Shown here: positions 1-9,720 of the stretch, in pieces
How the letters are laid out: each line of letters starts with the position of its first letter
Position numbering within the stretch: position 1 is the first letter of the stretch
NCBI RefSeq assembly: GCF_015143595.1
Contig: NZ_WYEU01000005.1
Coordinates: forward strand, 62,001-126,000
Direction: 5' to 3'
DNA from: Sneathiella sp. P13V-1
Lineage (GTDB): Bacteria; Pseudomonadota; Alphaproteobacteria; Sneathiellales; Sneathiellaceae
Length of the DNA stretch: 64,000 bases
The notes under the pieces: generated by a model
Database searches by the model: none
What the model was told of the DNA's origin: nothing
The model's input: the letters and a program-made list of their open reading frames with translations, nothing else
Translations under genes and position numbers: made by a program

Positions 1-1
1 T

Positions 2-673
2 CTGACTATCTCAGATGTTATCCCCGATGATCTAGTTCGGAAGTTAAAAGCGGGGATGGATAAGCTGGTGAGCGAAGAAATCGAACCCGTTTATATTTAT
101 CTTTATGATGAGGCGTGGCAGCTGTTCGAAAGTCTGCGTCCACTTTTGTCAGCCATATTGGGGGAGGGATATAAAACCCTTCCAAATTTCTGGGCGTGGC
201 ATCTGGCGGATGGCGGTGCAAAAGGCTGGCCTCCGCATCGTGATTGCAGCGCCGAGACGGTGTTTGATATTGGCGGTGATCAGATTTTCATGAGCTTTTC
301 TCTATGGGTGCCGCTGGTTGATGTGGAGGAGGCGAATGGCTGTATGTATGTCATCCCCCGAGATCAAGAACAGAACTTACCTGCAGACCATGAATTTCAG
401 CGTGAGCAGTTGGACGCCTACGGGGTGCCATTAACAGTCAGTGCGGGGAGTGTCCTTGGTTGGCCTCAGGATCTGATCCATTGGGGCGGGGAATATTCAG
501 ATAGCGCATTGCCAGCCCGCAGAAGCCTGTCATTTGAGTTTCAAAACACCGCTTTTGATCCCTTGGCAGAACCGTTATTGGATACCGGACATCCGCCAGA
601 TTTTAAAACGCGACTTGCCCTTCTGGATCAGCAATTTGAGAAATACCGCCATATTGCCGGTGTGTTAGGTTAA
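2..673 (+). CDS. Phytanoyl-CoA dioxygenase family protein (5' partial)
   Basis: The reading frame is open from the window edge, so the N-terminus is missing; the first internal ATG is at 56. The protein looks like a non-haem iron, 2-oxoglutarate-dependent oxygenase of the phytanoyl-CoA dioxygenase (PhyH) family. Visible motifs are the iron-binding HxD in PPHRDC, a distal His in DLIHWGGE, and an Arg in PARRSLSFEF that would bind 2-oxoglutarate. The WPQDLIHWGG context is typical of PhyH-like enzymes acting on small molecules. The substrate cannot be told. It converges on rsmD, with stop codons almost touching. Confidence 0.75.
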   Translation: MTISDVIPDDLVRKLKAGMDKLVSEEIEPVYIYLYDEAWQLFESLRPLLSAILGEGYKTLPNFWAWHLADGGAKGWPPHRDCSAETVFDIGGDQIFMSFSLWVPLVDVEEANGCMYVIPRDQEQNLPADHEFQREQLDAYGVPLTVSAGSVLGWPQDLIHWGGEYSDSALPARRSLSFEFQNTAFDPLAEPLLDTGHPPDFKTRLALLDQQFEKYRHIAGVLG

Positions 674-1239
674 GCGACAACTTTCAGGAAGATGAGCTTT
701 GCAGCTCCGTATTTCCGCTCGTCCAACAATTCAAACTGATCCGGTGCCGTGAACTTCTCTTTCGCGGCGAGCTCAACCACAGCAATTGACCCTTCTTTTA
801 GCCAGTTTGTCTCCAGCAGATTTTGAAGCGCAGGTGCTGCCAAATCCATATTGTAAGGAGGATCCATGAGCAGCAAATCTGCAGGAGGGCCGCCGCGTCC
901 GCACTTGGTGGCATCCTTATTTAGGACCATGGTCTGGCGTTGTGCACCCAACAAGGCAATGTTTTGCTTGGTGAGCTTCAGGCTATCGTGATGATTATCC
1001 ATGAAGACAACATCACTTGCCCCACGAGACAAGGCTTCAAGCCCTAAAGCGCCGGTTCCGCAAAAAGCGTCCAGAACGCGCGCGCCGCGAGGTAGGGGAC
1101 CATTGTCGGTTCGGTAGTTGTCGCCATGACCTAAGATGTTAAACAAGGCCTCGCGTGTACGATCCGCTGTTGGCCTAACACGTTTATCTTCCGGCAGAAG
1201 CAGTTTCTTGCCTCGCGCCTCTCCTCCGACGATCCGCAT
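670..1239 (-). CDS. rsmD: 16S rRNA (guanine(966)-N(2))-methyltransferase RsmD
   Basis: SAM-dependent methyltransferase that modifies G966 of 16S rRNA. The 189 aa length is normal. The N-terminus MRIVGGEARGKKL and the segment RPTADRTREALFNIL are family signatures; the SAM-binding loop is LDAFCGTGALGLEALSRGA, and the catalytic N6/N2-type motif is DPPY in LLMDPPYN. The start codon overlaps the stop of the upstream pseudouridine synthase gene (TAATG), so the two RNA-modification genes are translationally coupled in one operon. Confidence 0.93.
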   Translation of the reverse strand: MRIVGGEARGKKLLLPEDKRVRPTADRTREALFNILGHGDNYRTDNGPLPRGARVLDAFCGTGALGLEALSRGASDVVFMDNHHDSLKLTKQNIALLGAQRQTMVLNKDATKCGRGGPPADLLLMDPPYNMDLAAPALQNLLETNWLKEGSIAVVELAAKEKFTAPDQFELLDERKYGAAKLIFLKVVA

Positions 1240-2126
1240 TAACGCTCTCGTTTACGTGGTGGTTTGCTACCCGGTTTACCTGCTGGTTTCCGAGGCGCAG
1301 GTTTTTTCGCGCCGCTTTTAAGGCTCAGTTTACCGCCTTGATTGCGACGGCCCCGGCCTCCACGGTGCTGCGGTTCTTCTTCCGGCTCTTCAAACTTCTC
1401 AACACCCATCTGATCACGAAGGATCTTGGATTTAACTTCATCCGTTTCGCCTTCTTTCAATTCGCCCAATTGCAGAGGGCCATAAGACGTGCGGATCAGC
1501 CGAAGAACCGGATAATTCAGATGTTCCATCACTTTGCGGATTTCACGGTTTTTACCTTCGCGAAGTGAAATGGTTAGCCAGGAATTAGCCCCCTTAGAAC
1601 TGTCGAGAGTTGCCTCAATGGCGTCATACCGGATGCCCTCAACAGTAATACCTTTTGCAAGGCGGGCAAGTTCAGCTTCTTTTGGGTGACCATGGACGCG
1701 GACACGATATTTACGCTTCCAACCCGTTGCAGGAAGCTCTAATCGTCGGGCCAGTTCCCCATCATTGGTCAGAAGCAACAATCCTTCTGAGTTCAAATCA
1801 AGACGTCCAACCGAAATCACGCGGGGGAAATCTTCAGGCAGTTTGCTGAAAACGGTATCTCGCCCTTTTTCATCCTTGTGGCTTGTGACAAGACCGACAG
1901 GCTTGTGATAACGCCACAGGCGTGGACGCTCTTTCTTAGGCAAAGGTTTGCCATCCACCAGAATTTTGTCGCGCATGGACACAGTCACCGCAGGGGTGGT
2001 CAGCTTCGTTCCGTTCAAGGTTACTCGGCCCGCTTCGATCCAACGTTCCGCATCCCGGCGCGAACACACACCGGCACGCGCCATGCGCTTGGCAATGCGT
2101 TCTTTTTTCTCTTCGGTGTCACTCAT
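1239..2126 (-). CDS. rRNA pseudouridine synthase, RsuA/RluB/E/F family
   Basis: Converts a specific rRNA uridine to pseudouridine. An N-terminal S4 RNA-binding domain (about residues 10-60, RMARAGVCSRRDAERWIEAGRV) precedes the synthase domain with catalytic Asp in GRLDLNSEGLLLLTNDGEL. The C-terminal 60 residues are a basic, low-complexity Lys/Pro/Arg/Gly tail, common in alphaproteobacterial RluB-like proteins and probably RNA-binding. I place the start at the ATG at 2126 because it overlaps the upstream stop as ATGA; a start 18 bases further up would lie inside the upstream gene. RluB is the likeliest member, but RsuA or RluE cannot be excluded. Confidence 0.9.
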   Translation of the reverse strand: MSDTEEKKERIAKRMARAGVCSRRDAERWIEAGRVTLNGTKLTTPAVTVSMRDKILVDGKPLPKKERPRLWRYHKPVGLVTSHKDEKGRDTVFSKLPEDFPRVISVGRLDLNSEGLLLLTNDGELARRLELPATGWKRKYRVRVHGHPKEAELARLAKGITVEGIRYDAIEATLDSSKGANSWLTISLREGKNREIRKVMEHLNYPVLRLIRTSYGPLQLGELKEGETDEVKSKILRDQMGVEKFEEPEEEPQHRGGRGRRNQGGKLSLKSGAKKPAPRKPAGKPGSKPPRKRER

Positions 2127-2842
2127 GGGTTTTGCCTCGCGCATTCTACAAAGGCATCAATGATCTTTCGATCGCCCTCAGATATCAGGTATTCTGGGTG
2201 CCATTGTACGCCAAGACAGAACCGATAGCGACTATCTTCAATTCCTTCGATCACCCCGTCAGGCGCATAAGAATTGATGGTAATGTTGTCGGAGGCGTCT
2301 TTTGCGGCCTGATGATGGGCACTGTTCACCGCAAGCGTATCGGTTCCCACGATTTTATGTAGGAGCGTTCCAGCCTCTACGGATACGTTGTGACCTGCTT
2401 CGGTGCGTGGGTTTGGTTGTTCATGCGCTAAGCAGTTTTCCACCTCATCGGGGATATGCTGGATCAATGTACCACCGAGGATAACGTGCAGAAGTTGTTG
2501 CCCCCCACAAATTCCCAGAACTGGTTTATCGGCGTCCAACATCAATTCGGTGACAGCTTTTTCAAAAGCGGTACGGCGATCTTTGGTCACTACCGTGTCG
2601 TGACGGTTGGTCGCGCCGAACATGGCGGGGTCCACATCAAAGGCACCGCCCGTCACGAGTAATCCGTCCAAATGCGCTGCGTAATCCGCCGCCATTTCTG
2701 GCTCATGCGGCAGGGGCATAGGAAGACCACCCGCTTGTGTGATGACGTCCGCGTAATTTTGCCGAAGGGCGTACCAAGGCATGTTGGAATAGCCGCCGGG
2801 TTCTTCGGAATCGAGTGTAATGCCAATAACAGGTTTTTTCAT
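2123..2842 (-). CDS. Gamma-glutamyl-gamma-aminobutyrate hydrolase family protein (PuuD-like)
   Basis: Class I glutamine amidotransferase-like hydrolase of the peptidase C26 family; PuuD cleaves gamma-Glu-GABA in putrescine breakdown. The nucleophile is the Cys of LGICGGQQLLHVILGG, and the His of the triad lies in GVQWHPEYL near the C-terminus. It is first in a tightly overlapping operon with the pseudouridine synthase and rsmD. No other putrescine-pathway gene is nearby, so the substrate is a family-level guess. Confidence 0.82.
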   Translation of the reverse strand: MKKPVIGITLDSEEPGGYSNMPWYALRQNYADVITQAGGLPMPLPHEPEMAADYAAHLDGLLVTGGAFDVDPAMFGATNRHDTVVTKDRRTAFEKAVTELMLDADKPVLGICGGQQLLHVILGGTLIQHIPDEVENCLAHEQPNPRTEAGHNVSVEAGTLLHKIVGTDTLAVNSAHHQAAKDASDNITINSYAPDGVIEGIEDSRYRFCLGVQWHPEYLISEGDRKIIDAFVECARQNP

Positions 2843-2944
2843 GCTTTCTTGTACGCTTATGGCAGATTGAACTCAATAGAAGATCGTTGTGGATAAAGGC
2901 TTTTGATCCTTGACCTAAAGGCGCGTGTGGTTAATCTGTCCCCC

Positions 2945-3403
2945 ATGGATTACGAGCTGTCAAATTACATGGAAGTTGCCCTGCAAAGCGCAGAGCTGTC
3001 CGCAAAACGAAAAGAGGTTCCCGTTGGGGCCGTTGTTGTGGATAGCAAAACGGGCCGCATTGTTGGTAAAGCTGGCAATCAGATGATCAGTCGGAGTGAT
3101 CCAACAGCCCATGCAGAAATGTTGGCGATTAAGGCGGCAGCGAACATGATCGGCAGTCAGCGGCTTGTGGATTGCGATATCTACGTCACGCTGGAGCCTT
3201 GCCCCATGTGCGCCGCAGCTATTTCCCATGCCAGAATTCGCAGGCTTTACTTCGGCGCGTTTGATCCGAAGGGGGGCGGGGTTGAATTTGGACCCAGAAT
3301 ATATGATCATGACACTTGTCATCACAAACCGGAAGTTTATGGTGGCATTGGGGAGGCGCAATCAGCCCGCTTACTAAAAGATTTTTTCGCCAACAAACGG
3401 TGA
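2945..3403 (+). CDS. tadA: tRNA-specific adenosine deaminase TadA
   Basis: Zinc-dependent deaminase, most likely converting A34 to inosine in tRNA-Arg(ACG). Zinc and catalytic motifs are HAE (in PTAHAEMLAI) and PCPMCAAAI, and the ARIRRLYFGAFDPKGGGVE segment is typical of TadA rather than cytosine or guanine deaminases. I use the ATG at 2945, giving 152 aa and an N-terminus that matches the family; a TTG at 2903 would add 14 unconserved residues. It stands alone between oppositely and co-oriented genes. Confidence 0.85.
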   Translation: MDYELSNYMEVALQSAELSAKRKEVPVGAVVVDSKTGRIVGKAGNQMISRSDPTAHAEMLAIKAAANMIGSQRLVDCDIYVTLEPCPMCAAAISHARIRRLYFGAFDPKGGGVEFGPRIYDHDTCHHKPEVYGGIGEAQSARLLKDFFANKR

Positions 3404-3444
3404 AAAGGATCCCTTAATAAGAATAACAAGAAAGAGGAAAGAAA

Positions 3445-4647
3445 ATGATTTTCGAACATTCTGACAAGGTGAAAGACCTACAGGCTCGTGTGCAGGCCTT
3501 TATGGATGAGCATGTCTATCCAGCCGAAGAGATTTTTGAAGAGCAAGTCAACGAAGGGGATCGTTGGCAACCAACAGCCATCGTGGAAGAGCTGAAGGAA
3601 AAAGCGAAAGCAGCTGGCCTTTGGAATCTGTTCCTGCCTGAAAGTGACCGTGGCGCGGGCCTTACAAATCTGGAATATGCACCGCTTTGTGAAATTATGG
3701 GCCGTGTTCACTTTGCACCAGAAGTGTTTAACTGCTCCGCGCCAGATACCGGCAATATGGAAGTTCTTGAACGTTACGCATCTGAGGAGCTGAAAGACCG
3801 TTGGTTGAAGCCACTTCTGGAAGGTGAAATCCGTTCCGCCTTTGCCATGACAGAACCACGCGTCGCCTCATCCGATGCGACAAATATTGAATCAGATATC
3901 ATTCGTGACGGTGATGAATATGTGATCAATGGCCGTAAATGGTGGACATCCGGCGCAATGGACCCACGCTGTAAAGTGCTGATCTTTATGGGTAAGACAG
4001 ACAAAAATGCGGCGATCCATAACCAACAATCCATGATTGTGGTTCCGATGGACACACCGGGCATCGAAATTAAACGCTTCCTGCCAGTGTTCGGATATGA
4101 CCATGCGCCGCACGGTCACGCCGAAGTGGACTTTAAAGACGTTCGCGTTCCTGCAGATCACATTCTTCTGGGTGAAGGTCGTGGTTTTGAAATCGCTCAA
4201 GGTCGCCTTGGCCCAGGACGTATTCACCACTGCATGCGCTTGATCGGTGTTGCAGAACGTGCGCTGGAGAAAATGTGTGAACGTGTTCAAAGCCGTGTGG
4301 CGTTCGGCAAGAAGGTTTCCGAACAGACAGTAACGCTGGAACGTATCGCGGAATCCCGCGCCATGATCGAACAGGCCCGCCTGCTGACCCTAAAAGCAGC
4401 TTACATGATGGACACCGTTGGCAACAAGAAAGCCAAAGCTGAGATCGCCATGATCAAGGTGGTTGCACCGAATATGGCGTGTAAAGTTATTGACTGGGCT
4501 ATTCAGGCCCATGGCGGCGGCGGTGTCACAACCGACTTCGGCCTTGCCGCAGCATATGCCGGTGCCCGCACCCTGCGTCTCGCCGACGGCCCAGACGAGG
4601 TCCACCGCAACCAGATCGGTCGCTTGGAACTTAAGAAATACAGCTAA
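3445..4647 (+). CDS. Acyl-CoA dehydrogenase family protein (ACAD10/11-like)
   Basis: FAD flavoenzyme that oxidises an acyl-CoA to the trans-2-enoyl-CoA. At 400 aa it has the usual N-terminal helical, middle beta ([15 protein letters not shown], the substrate/FAD-binding loop) and C-terminal helical domains. Near the C-terminus the canonical catalytic Glu motif is replaced by [15 protein letters not shown], so an Asp sits where the base is expected; this pattern is found in the ACAD10/11-like branch. A strong ribosome site (AAGAGGAAAG) precedes the ATG, and a terminator follows. Chain length of the substrate is unknown. Confidence 0.88.
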   Translation: MIFEHSDKVKDLQARVQAFMDEHVYPAEEIFEEQVNEGDRWQPTAIVEELKEKAKAAGLWNLFLPESDRGAGLTNLEYAPLCEIMGRVHFAPEVFNCSAPDTGNMEVLERYASEELKDRWLKPLLEGEIRSAFAMTEPRVASSDATNIESDIIRDGDEYVINGRKWWTSGAMDPRCKVLIFMGKTDKNAAIHNQQSMIVVPMDTPGIEIKRFLPVFGYDHAPHGHAEVDFKDVRVPADHILLGEGRGFEIAQGRLGPGRIHHCMRLIGVAERALEKMCERVQSRVAFGKKVSEQTVTLERIAESRAMIEQARLLTLKAAYMMDTVGNKKAKAEIAMIKVVAPNMACKVIDWAIQAHGGGGVTTDFGLAAAYAGARTLRLADGPDEVHRNQIGRLELKKYS

Positions 4648-4660
4648 GCTCAAAAGAAAA

Positions 4661-4686
4661 GCCCCCGGAAATCCGGGGGCTTTTTT
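4661..4686. terminator. Bidirectional intrinsic terminator
   Basis: A perfect stem GCCCCCGGA / TCCGGGGGC closes on a two-base AA loop core and is flanked by AAAAGAAAA on one side and TTTTTT on the other. It serves the acyl-CoA dehydrogenase gene on the plus strand and the biotinyl-domain gene on the minus strand, which converge here. Confidence 0.9.
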
Positions 4687-4906
4687 ATACTTCCATGCGG
4701 GCGACGACTTGGCCTTCTGTAACGGGGTCACCTTCTTTCACAAGGATTTCAGTGACTTTGCCATCTTCTGGAGCGTCGACCGGGATTTCCATTTTCATGC
4801 TTTCCAGAATGATAATGGCGTCTTCTTCATCAAGCGTTTCGCCGATCTCAGCCTCGATCTTCCAAACCTTGCCGGCGATTTCACTTTCGATATCAATAAC
4901 TGACAT
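4685..4906 (-). CDS. Biotin/lipoyl attachment domain protein (stand-alone BCCP-like)
   Basis: A 73 aa single-domain protein consisting of a biotinyl carrier fold. The modified Lys is in ESMKMEIPV, the classic biotinylation motif, at about residue 37. Such stand-alone carriers serve acyl-CoA or urea carboxylases whose biotin carboxylase subunit is coded elsewhere; none is in this window. It ends at the terminator shared with the acyl-CoA dehydrogenase gene. Confidence 0.9.
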   Translation of the reverse strand: MSVIDIESEIAGKVWKIEAEIGETLDEEDAIIILESMKMEIPVDAPEDGKVTEILVKEGDPVTEGQVVARMEV

Positions 4907-4991
4907 TGTTCCCCTCGTGCTTATTATTGTTTCTTCACGTTCTCACATGTTTCCACAGAAGCGTCAGAGTGCCAACTATTAATTACCCTTA

Positions 4992-6809
4992 TTAGATAGC
5001 AGCACGGGACGCTTTTTTGCGTTCATGCGGATCTAGGTGACGTTTGCGAAGACGGATGTGATTTGGTGTCACTTCCACCAATTCGTCATCATCAATGTAG
5101 GCAATCGCTTGTTCCAGGCTCATTTTCCGTGGTGGTGTCAGGCGAATGGCGTCATCTGAACCTGAGGCGCGGATGTTAGTGAGCTGTTTGGCTTTAAGCG
5201 GGTTTACTTCCAGATCGTTTGGACGGTTATGTTCCCCAAGGATCATGCCTTCGTAAACATCAACACCGCCGCCGACAAAGAAGAAACCACGGGCTTCCAG
5301 GTTCCAAATTGCGTATGCGACGGATTTACCAGTTGCATTGGCAATCAGAACACCATTGCGGCGACCTGGAATTTCACCTTTATGCGGTGTGTAGGAATGG
5401 AACAGACGGTTCATGATGCCGGTACCGCGGGTATCGGTCAGGAACTCACCATGGTAGCCGATCAGGCCACGTGTTGGACAAAGGAATGTTACACGTGTTT
5501 TTCCGCCGCCAGATGGACGCATATCCGTCATCGTCCCTTTACGAAGGGCAATTTTTTCAACGACAACGCCTGAAAACTCGTCATCCACGTCAACCACAAC
5601 TTCTTCAAGTGGTTCAAGCGTTTCGCCAGTTGCTTCGTCTTTTTGGAACAGAACACGTGGGCGGCTGATGGAAAGTTCGAAACCTTCGCGGCGCATATTT
5701 TCAATCAGAACACCCAACTGCAATTCGCCGCGGCCGGATACCACGTAGCTGTCAGCCTCTGGGCTGTCTTCTACACGAATAGAAACGTTACCTTCGATTT
5801 CCTTCATCAGGCGGTCACGGATAACACGGCTTTGAACTTTATCACCGTCACGACCAGAAAGCGGCGATGAATTAATCGCGAAAGTCATAGAGATGGTTGG
5901 CGGATCAATTGGCTGTGCGAACAAAGGTTCAGTCTCTTCAGGAGTACTGAGAGTATCCGCAACAGTGGTCTTTACAAGACCGGCGATGGAGACAATATCG
6001 CCAGCACGCGCTTCATCAATCGGCTCGCGGTCCAAACCACGGAACGCCATAATTTTAGATGCACGCGCATCTTCGATTTTCTTGCCATCACGTGACATGC
6101 CTTTAAGAGGCTCATTTGTTTTCAGGACACCACTTTCAACACGGCCTGTCAGAAGGCGACCAAGATATGGATTGCTTTCGATGGTTGTGACCAGCATCCG
6201 GAAAGGTGCGTTTTCATCTACCGTTGGGGCGGGGACGTGGCTGACAATCAGATCAAACAGCGGATTGAGGTTCTCTTTTGGGCCATCCAGTTCTGGTGCG
6301 GCCCATCCATCTTTACCGGAGGCGTAAAGCACAGGGAAGTCGAGCTGTTCTTCGTTTGCATCCAGGGCCACCAGAAGATCAAAGCATTCGTCGAGAACTT
6401 CTTCCGGGCGACCATCCGGGCGGTCTGCTTTGTTGATCACGATAATTGGTTTAAGGCCAAGGCCAAGGGCTTTCTGTGTCACGAACTTAGTCTGCGGCAT
6501 TGGGCCTTCGGCAGCGTCCACAAGAACAACAACACCATCAACCATGCTCAGGATACGCTCAACCTCACCACCGAAGTCGGCGTGGCCTGGGGTGTCCACG
6601 ATATTCAGGCGAAGGCCTTCATATTCAACGGATGTACATTTGGCCAAAATGGTAATGCCACGTTCCCGTTCCAGATCGTTGGAATCCATGGCGCGCTCGG
6701 CTACCTGTTGGTTTTCTCTAAAGGTCCCGCTTTGTTTTAGCAGGCCGTCCACAAGTGTGGTTTTCCCATGGTCAACATGGGCGATGATCGCGACGTTACG
6801 GATTTCCAT
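4992..6809 (-). CDS. typA: Ribosome-associated translational GTPase TypA/BipA
   Basis: GTPase of the EF-G/LepA family that binds the ribosome under stress and aids 50S assembly. 605 aa is the normal length. The G1 motif is [10 protein letters not shown] at the N-terminus, switch II is DTPGHADF, and NKAD is the G4 motif. The C-terminal TypA-specific domain contains [20 protein letters not shown] choose the ATG at 6809, giving the family N-terminus [15 protein letters not shown]; a TTG at 6827 would add six residues. It is monocistronic. Confidence 0.96.
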   Translation of the reverse strand: MEIRNVAIIAHVDHGKTTLVDGLLKQSGTFRENQQVAERAMDSNDLERERGITILAKCTSVEYEGLRLNIVDTPGHADFGGEVERILSMVDGVVVLVDAAEGPMPQTKFVTQKALGLGLKPIIVINKADRPDGRPEEVLDECFDLLVALDANEEQLDFPVLYASGKDGWAAPELDGPKENLNPLFDLIVSHVPAPTVDENAPFRMLVTTIESNPYLGRLLTGRVESGVLKTNEPLKGMSRDGKKIEDARASKIMAFRGLDREPIDEARAGDIVSIAGLVKTTVADTLSTPEETEPLFAQPIDPPTISMTFAINSSPLSGRDGDKVQSRVIRDRLMKEIEGNVSIRVEDSPEADSYVVSGRGELQLGVLIENMRREGFELSISRPRVLFQKDEATGETLEPLEEVVVDVDDEFSGVVVEKIALRKGTMTDMRPSGGGKTRVTFLCPTRGLIGYHGEFLTDTRGTGIMNRLFHSYTPHKGEIPGRRNGVLIANATGKSVAYAIWNLEARGFFFVGGGVDVYEGMILGEHNRPNDLEVNPLKAKQLTNIRASGSDDAIRLTPPRKMSLEQAIAYIDDDELVEVTPNHIRLRKRHLDPHERKKASRAAI

Positions 6810-6911
6810 GATAATCTTTACATTCAATAGCTAAAGGGCGCGCGCAGTATAGCGGCAAAGCCGCATATAGCAACCTTTCTAGGCACTTTTATTACGGCTT
6901 AAAAATTAACC

Positions 6912-7652
6912 TTAACGGACTTGTCTGTTGAAGGTGCTTTCATAGGAATATCCGGGGGGATGATAAACGATCGCAGCCCAGATCATTTTGCGCCCTGCGC
7001 CGTAATATCGGCGAACCACGCGAAGGCCCGCTGAGCCTTCGTCAACCATCATTTTATCTGCAATTTCAAAAGGTAAGCAAAAAGGCTCTATGCGTTGGGA
7101 AACCTCTTGAACAACTTCACCATATCCTTCTTGCAGCAAAGCATGTGTATGCGCGGTTGGAGTGGCCGCCAGTAAATCAATCACGTCTCTGTGGCTGTCA
7201 CGGAAATACAGATTTAAAAATCCATCCGCTTTGGTTCCAGAATATGGGAATCGGCGGGCATTAACGCGCCACCATTTGGCTCCCGGTTGGCTCTCAATAA
7301 GCTCTGCTTCTTCCTTGCTCAGCCGAATTTCCTCATATTGAAGATTGGCCAAAAAAGTACCTGGTTGATATTGTAGAAGTTCGGCCATCGTGCCCACATC
7401 CTGTGTGTAGCACTCCTGCCCTCCTTTGGATCTGACAATGGTGCCGGACCCACGGCGGCTAAATGTCAGGCCCCATTGTTGGAGCATTCGAAGAGCATTT
7501 CGGATTGTTTGTTTGCTGGCAGAGAATTCTTCAGACAACTGCACCTCTGTGGGCATGGAATGCCCAACTTCATATGTGCCATCACTGATCCGTTCGCGAA
7601 GGGTTTTCGCAATGATCAGATATTTAGGGTCTGATGAATTCTCTACAAACAT
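6912..7652 (-). CDS. GntR family transcriptional regulator, HutC/UTRA subfamily
   Basis: A 246 aa repressor-type protein with an N-terminal winged helix-turn-helix (about residues 10-75; MPTEVQLSEEF and ASKQTIRNALRMLQQWGL) and a C-terminal UTRA effector-binding domain. It lies 9 bases downstream of the long acyl-CoA dehydrogenase gene on the same strand, so the two are probably co-transcribed and it may control that gene. The effector is unknown. Confidence 0.88.
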   Translation of the reverse strand: MFVENSSDPKYLIIAKTLRERISDGTYEVGHSMPTEVQLSEEFSASKQTIRNALRMLQQWGLTFSRRGSGTIVRSKGGQECYTQDVGTMAELLQYQPGTFLANLQYEEIRLSKEEAELIESQPGAKWWRVNARRFPYSGTKADGFLNLYFRDSHRDVIDLLAATPTAHTHALLQEGYGEVVQEVSQRIEPFCLPFEIADKMMVDEGSAGLRVVRRYYGAGRKMIWAAIVYHPPGYSYESTFNRQVR

Positions 7653-7661
7653 AGGGTCATT

Positions 7662-9467
7662 CTAGAAAGAAGTGGCTGACATGTTATACGTTGTGTCATC
7701 CAGACTTTCGACCAAATCTGCCCAAGGGGTCACCCGGCAAAGTTCATAGCGGAAGAAATACTGGCAGGCAGACAATTTCCCTTGATAGAAATCACGTTCC
7801 TCTTCTATTTCAGTTTTGGACAAAGCCGCATCTGCGACCAAGGCTTGTTTCAGCCATTGCCATCCAATAATGGCGTGTCCAAACATATCCAGATAGATGG
7901 TCGCGTTAGCGAGAGACTTATTGACCTCGCCCTTCATCATTGAGGCACCTACTGTCTGCGTTACCTCCCCAATTCGGTGAAGGGATTTTTCCAGCTGATC
8001 CGCAAATTCTTGCAGCTTTGGGTTCGATTTGGCTTCGGTTGTGGTTTCCAAAATTTTGGAAGACAAAAGTTTGAGGCCCGCGCCACCATTCATCATGACT
8101 TTACGTCCAAGAAGGTCTAACCCTTGAATGCCATGGGTTCCCTCATGAATTGGATTTAACCGGTTATCTCTATAATACTGCTCAACGGGATAATCGCGTG
8201 TGTAGCCATAGCCGCCCAGAACCTGAATGGCGTGTTTATTTGCCTCGAGGCAAAACTCACTCGGCCAGGATTTTACAACGGGGGTCAGCATGTCCAACAG
8301 AAGGCTTGCTTCCTTGCGCGCGGCTTCATCTTCGGCGGTATTCTCTTCATCCACCAGGCGCGCGGCGTAAAGACACAAGGCAAGGCCACCTTCAACAGCT
8401 GCTTTTTGGGCAAGTAGCAGTCGCTTGATGTCTGCATGTTCGATTAACATCAGCTGGGAGGAGGTGGGGTCTTTGCCATCTGGATGGCGGCCTTGAGGGC
8501 GGTTTTTTGCATAATCAAGGCTGTACAGATACCCAGCATATCCAAGGCTAACCGCGCCAAGGCCAACACCAATGCGGGCCTCGTTCATCATATGGAACAT
8601 ATAGAACAGGCCTTTATGCTCCTCCCCGATCAGATAACCAACAGCCCCCTCATTTTCGCCAAAATTAAGAAGTGTGTTTGTGGTGCCCCGGTAACCCATT
8701 TTGTGGTTCAAGCCCGCAAGATGAACGTCATTGCGCTCCCCAAGTGTTCCATCATCATTTACCAGGAATTTGGGCACGATGAAAAGAGAGATACCTTTTA
8801 CACCAGCTGGACCACCTGGAATTTTTGCAAGCACCAGATGAACAATATTTTCTGATAACTCATGTTCACCCGCAGAGATCCACATTTTATTGCCGGTAAG
8901 GCGATAGGTGCCATCGTCTTGAGGAACTGCTTTGGTTTTAATATCTGACAGGGAAGACCCTGCTTGGGGTTCCGACAGACACATGGTGCCGAAAAAGCGG
9001 CCAGCCACCATGGGCTTCATGTATTTTTCTTTTTGGCTCTCACTGCCATATGAACGAATAACGTTTGAGGCGCCTACTGTTAGAAACGGATAGCCAGCGG
9101 TTCCAACATTTGCACTTGTGAAAATGGAGTTGCAGGCCATGGCAACAGTGGCAGGTAGCTGCATCCCATCCACATCATAGTCATGTTGCATTCCCATAAA
9201 GCCAGCTTCGATAAATGCGGTTAGCGCTTCTTTGACCTCTGGGATGATGTGAACTTCTTCGCCATCGAATGTTGGCTCGTTTTGGTCTGATTTTGCGTTG
9301 TGGGGGGCGAACAGGTCCGCTGCCATTTGCTGCGCTGTTCCTAAAATGGCATCAAAAACGTCGCGATCGTGGTCTGCAAAACGTTCTCTTGAGCAGAGGG
9401 ACGAAACATTCAGCATTTCATGGAGTTGAAAATGCAGATCGCGTTCGCTGATGGTTGGAATGGACAT
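7662..9467 (-). CDS. Acyl-CoA dehydrogenase, long DmdC-like type
   Basis: A 601 aa acyl-CoA dehydrogenase carrying an additional C-terminal domain, the architecture of DmdC (3-methylmercaptopropionyl-CoA dehydrogenase) and related enzymes. The FAD/substrate loop is CLSEPQAGSSLSDIKTKA, and the catalytic base is probably the Glu of PIHEGTHGIQGLDLLGRK. It heads a two-gene unit with a GntR regulator. DmdC-type sequences act on many acyl-CoAs, so a role in dimethylsulfoniopropionate breakdown is possible but not shown; no dmdA, dmdB or dmdD is in the window. Confidence 0.87.
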   Translation of the reverse strand: MSIPTISERDLHFQLHEMLNVSSLCSRERFADHDRDVFDAILGTAQQMAADLFAPHNAKSDQNEPTFDGEEVHIIPEVKEALTAFIEAGFMGMQHDYDVDGMQLPATVAMACNSIFTSANVGTAGYPFLTVGASNVIRSYGSESQKEKYMKPMVAGRFFGTMCLSEPQAGSSLSDIKTKAVPQDDGTYRLTGNKMWISAGEHELSENIVHLVLAKIPGGPAGVKGISLFIVPKFLVNDDGTLGERNDVHLAGLNHKMGYRGTTNTLLNFGENEGAVGYLIGEEHKGLFYMFHMMNEARIGVGLGAVSLGYAGYLYSLDYAKNRPQGRHPDGKDPTSSQLMLIEHADIKRLLLAQKAAVEGGLALCLYAARLVDEENTAEDEAARKEASLLLDMLTPVVKSWPSEFCLEANKHAIQVLGGYGYTRDYPVEQYYRDNRLNPIHEGTHGIQGLDLLGRKVMMNGGAGLKLLSSKILETTTEAKSNPKLQEFADQLEKSLHRIGEVTQTVGASMMKGEVNKSLANATIYLDMFGHAIIGWQWLKQALVADAALSKTEIEEERDFYQGKLSACQYFFRYELCRVTPWADLVESLDDTTYNMSATSF

Positions 9468-9639
9468 ACCTTCATTACCTTTGTTTTTATTTTTTGTGCA
9501 GGGTGTAATGACCTATTTGTAGCATTTTTGACTTAAAGAAACAGCGAAATCTCTTCTGTTCACGTTTCAGTTTTCAATTGTGATTTTCTTTCCAATTCCG
9601 CCCTTGGCAGATTTTCAAAAATAACCTAGTCTTTGAAAA

Positions 9640-9655
9640 TGTGATGGTGGTCACA
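9640..9655. promoter_or_regulatory. CRP/FNR-type binding site
   Basis: The sequence TGTGA-TGGTGG-TCACA is an exact match to the CRP consensus TGTGA-N6-TCACA, and AT-rich flanks (AAAA left, GATTTT right) extend the symmetry. It sits about 65 bases before the start codon of the first 2OG oxygenase gene, a normal place for an activator. The cognate regulator is not in the window; an alphaproteobacterial CRP/FNR-family protein is inferred. Confidence 0.6.
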
Positions 9656-9720
9656 GATTTTCCGGCGACATATTGGGAGCCGTTGGAACAAGGGTGATCG
9701 CCGTTAGGGGAGATTATTGA

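Noticed and set aside
2903-2944. TTG start for tadA
   Set aside because: An AAAGG lies before it, but the added 14 residues are not part of the family; the ATG at 2945 gives the standard N-terminus. It cannot be fully excluded.
6237-6740. 167-aa ORF antisense to typA
   Set aside because: Shadow of the highly conserved typA coding sequence, without start signals.
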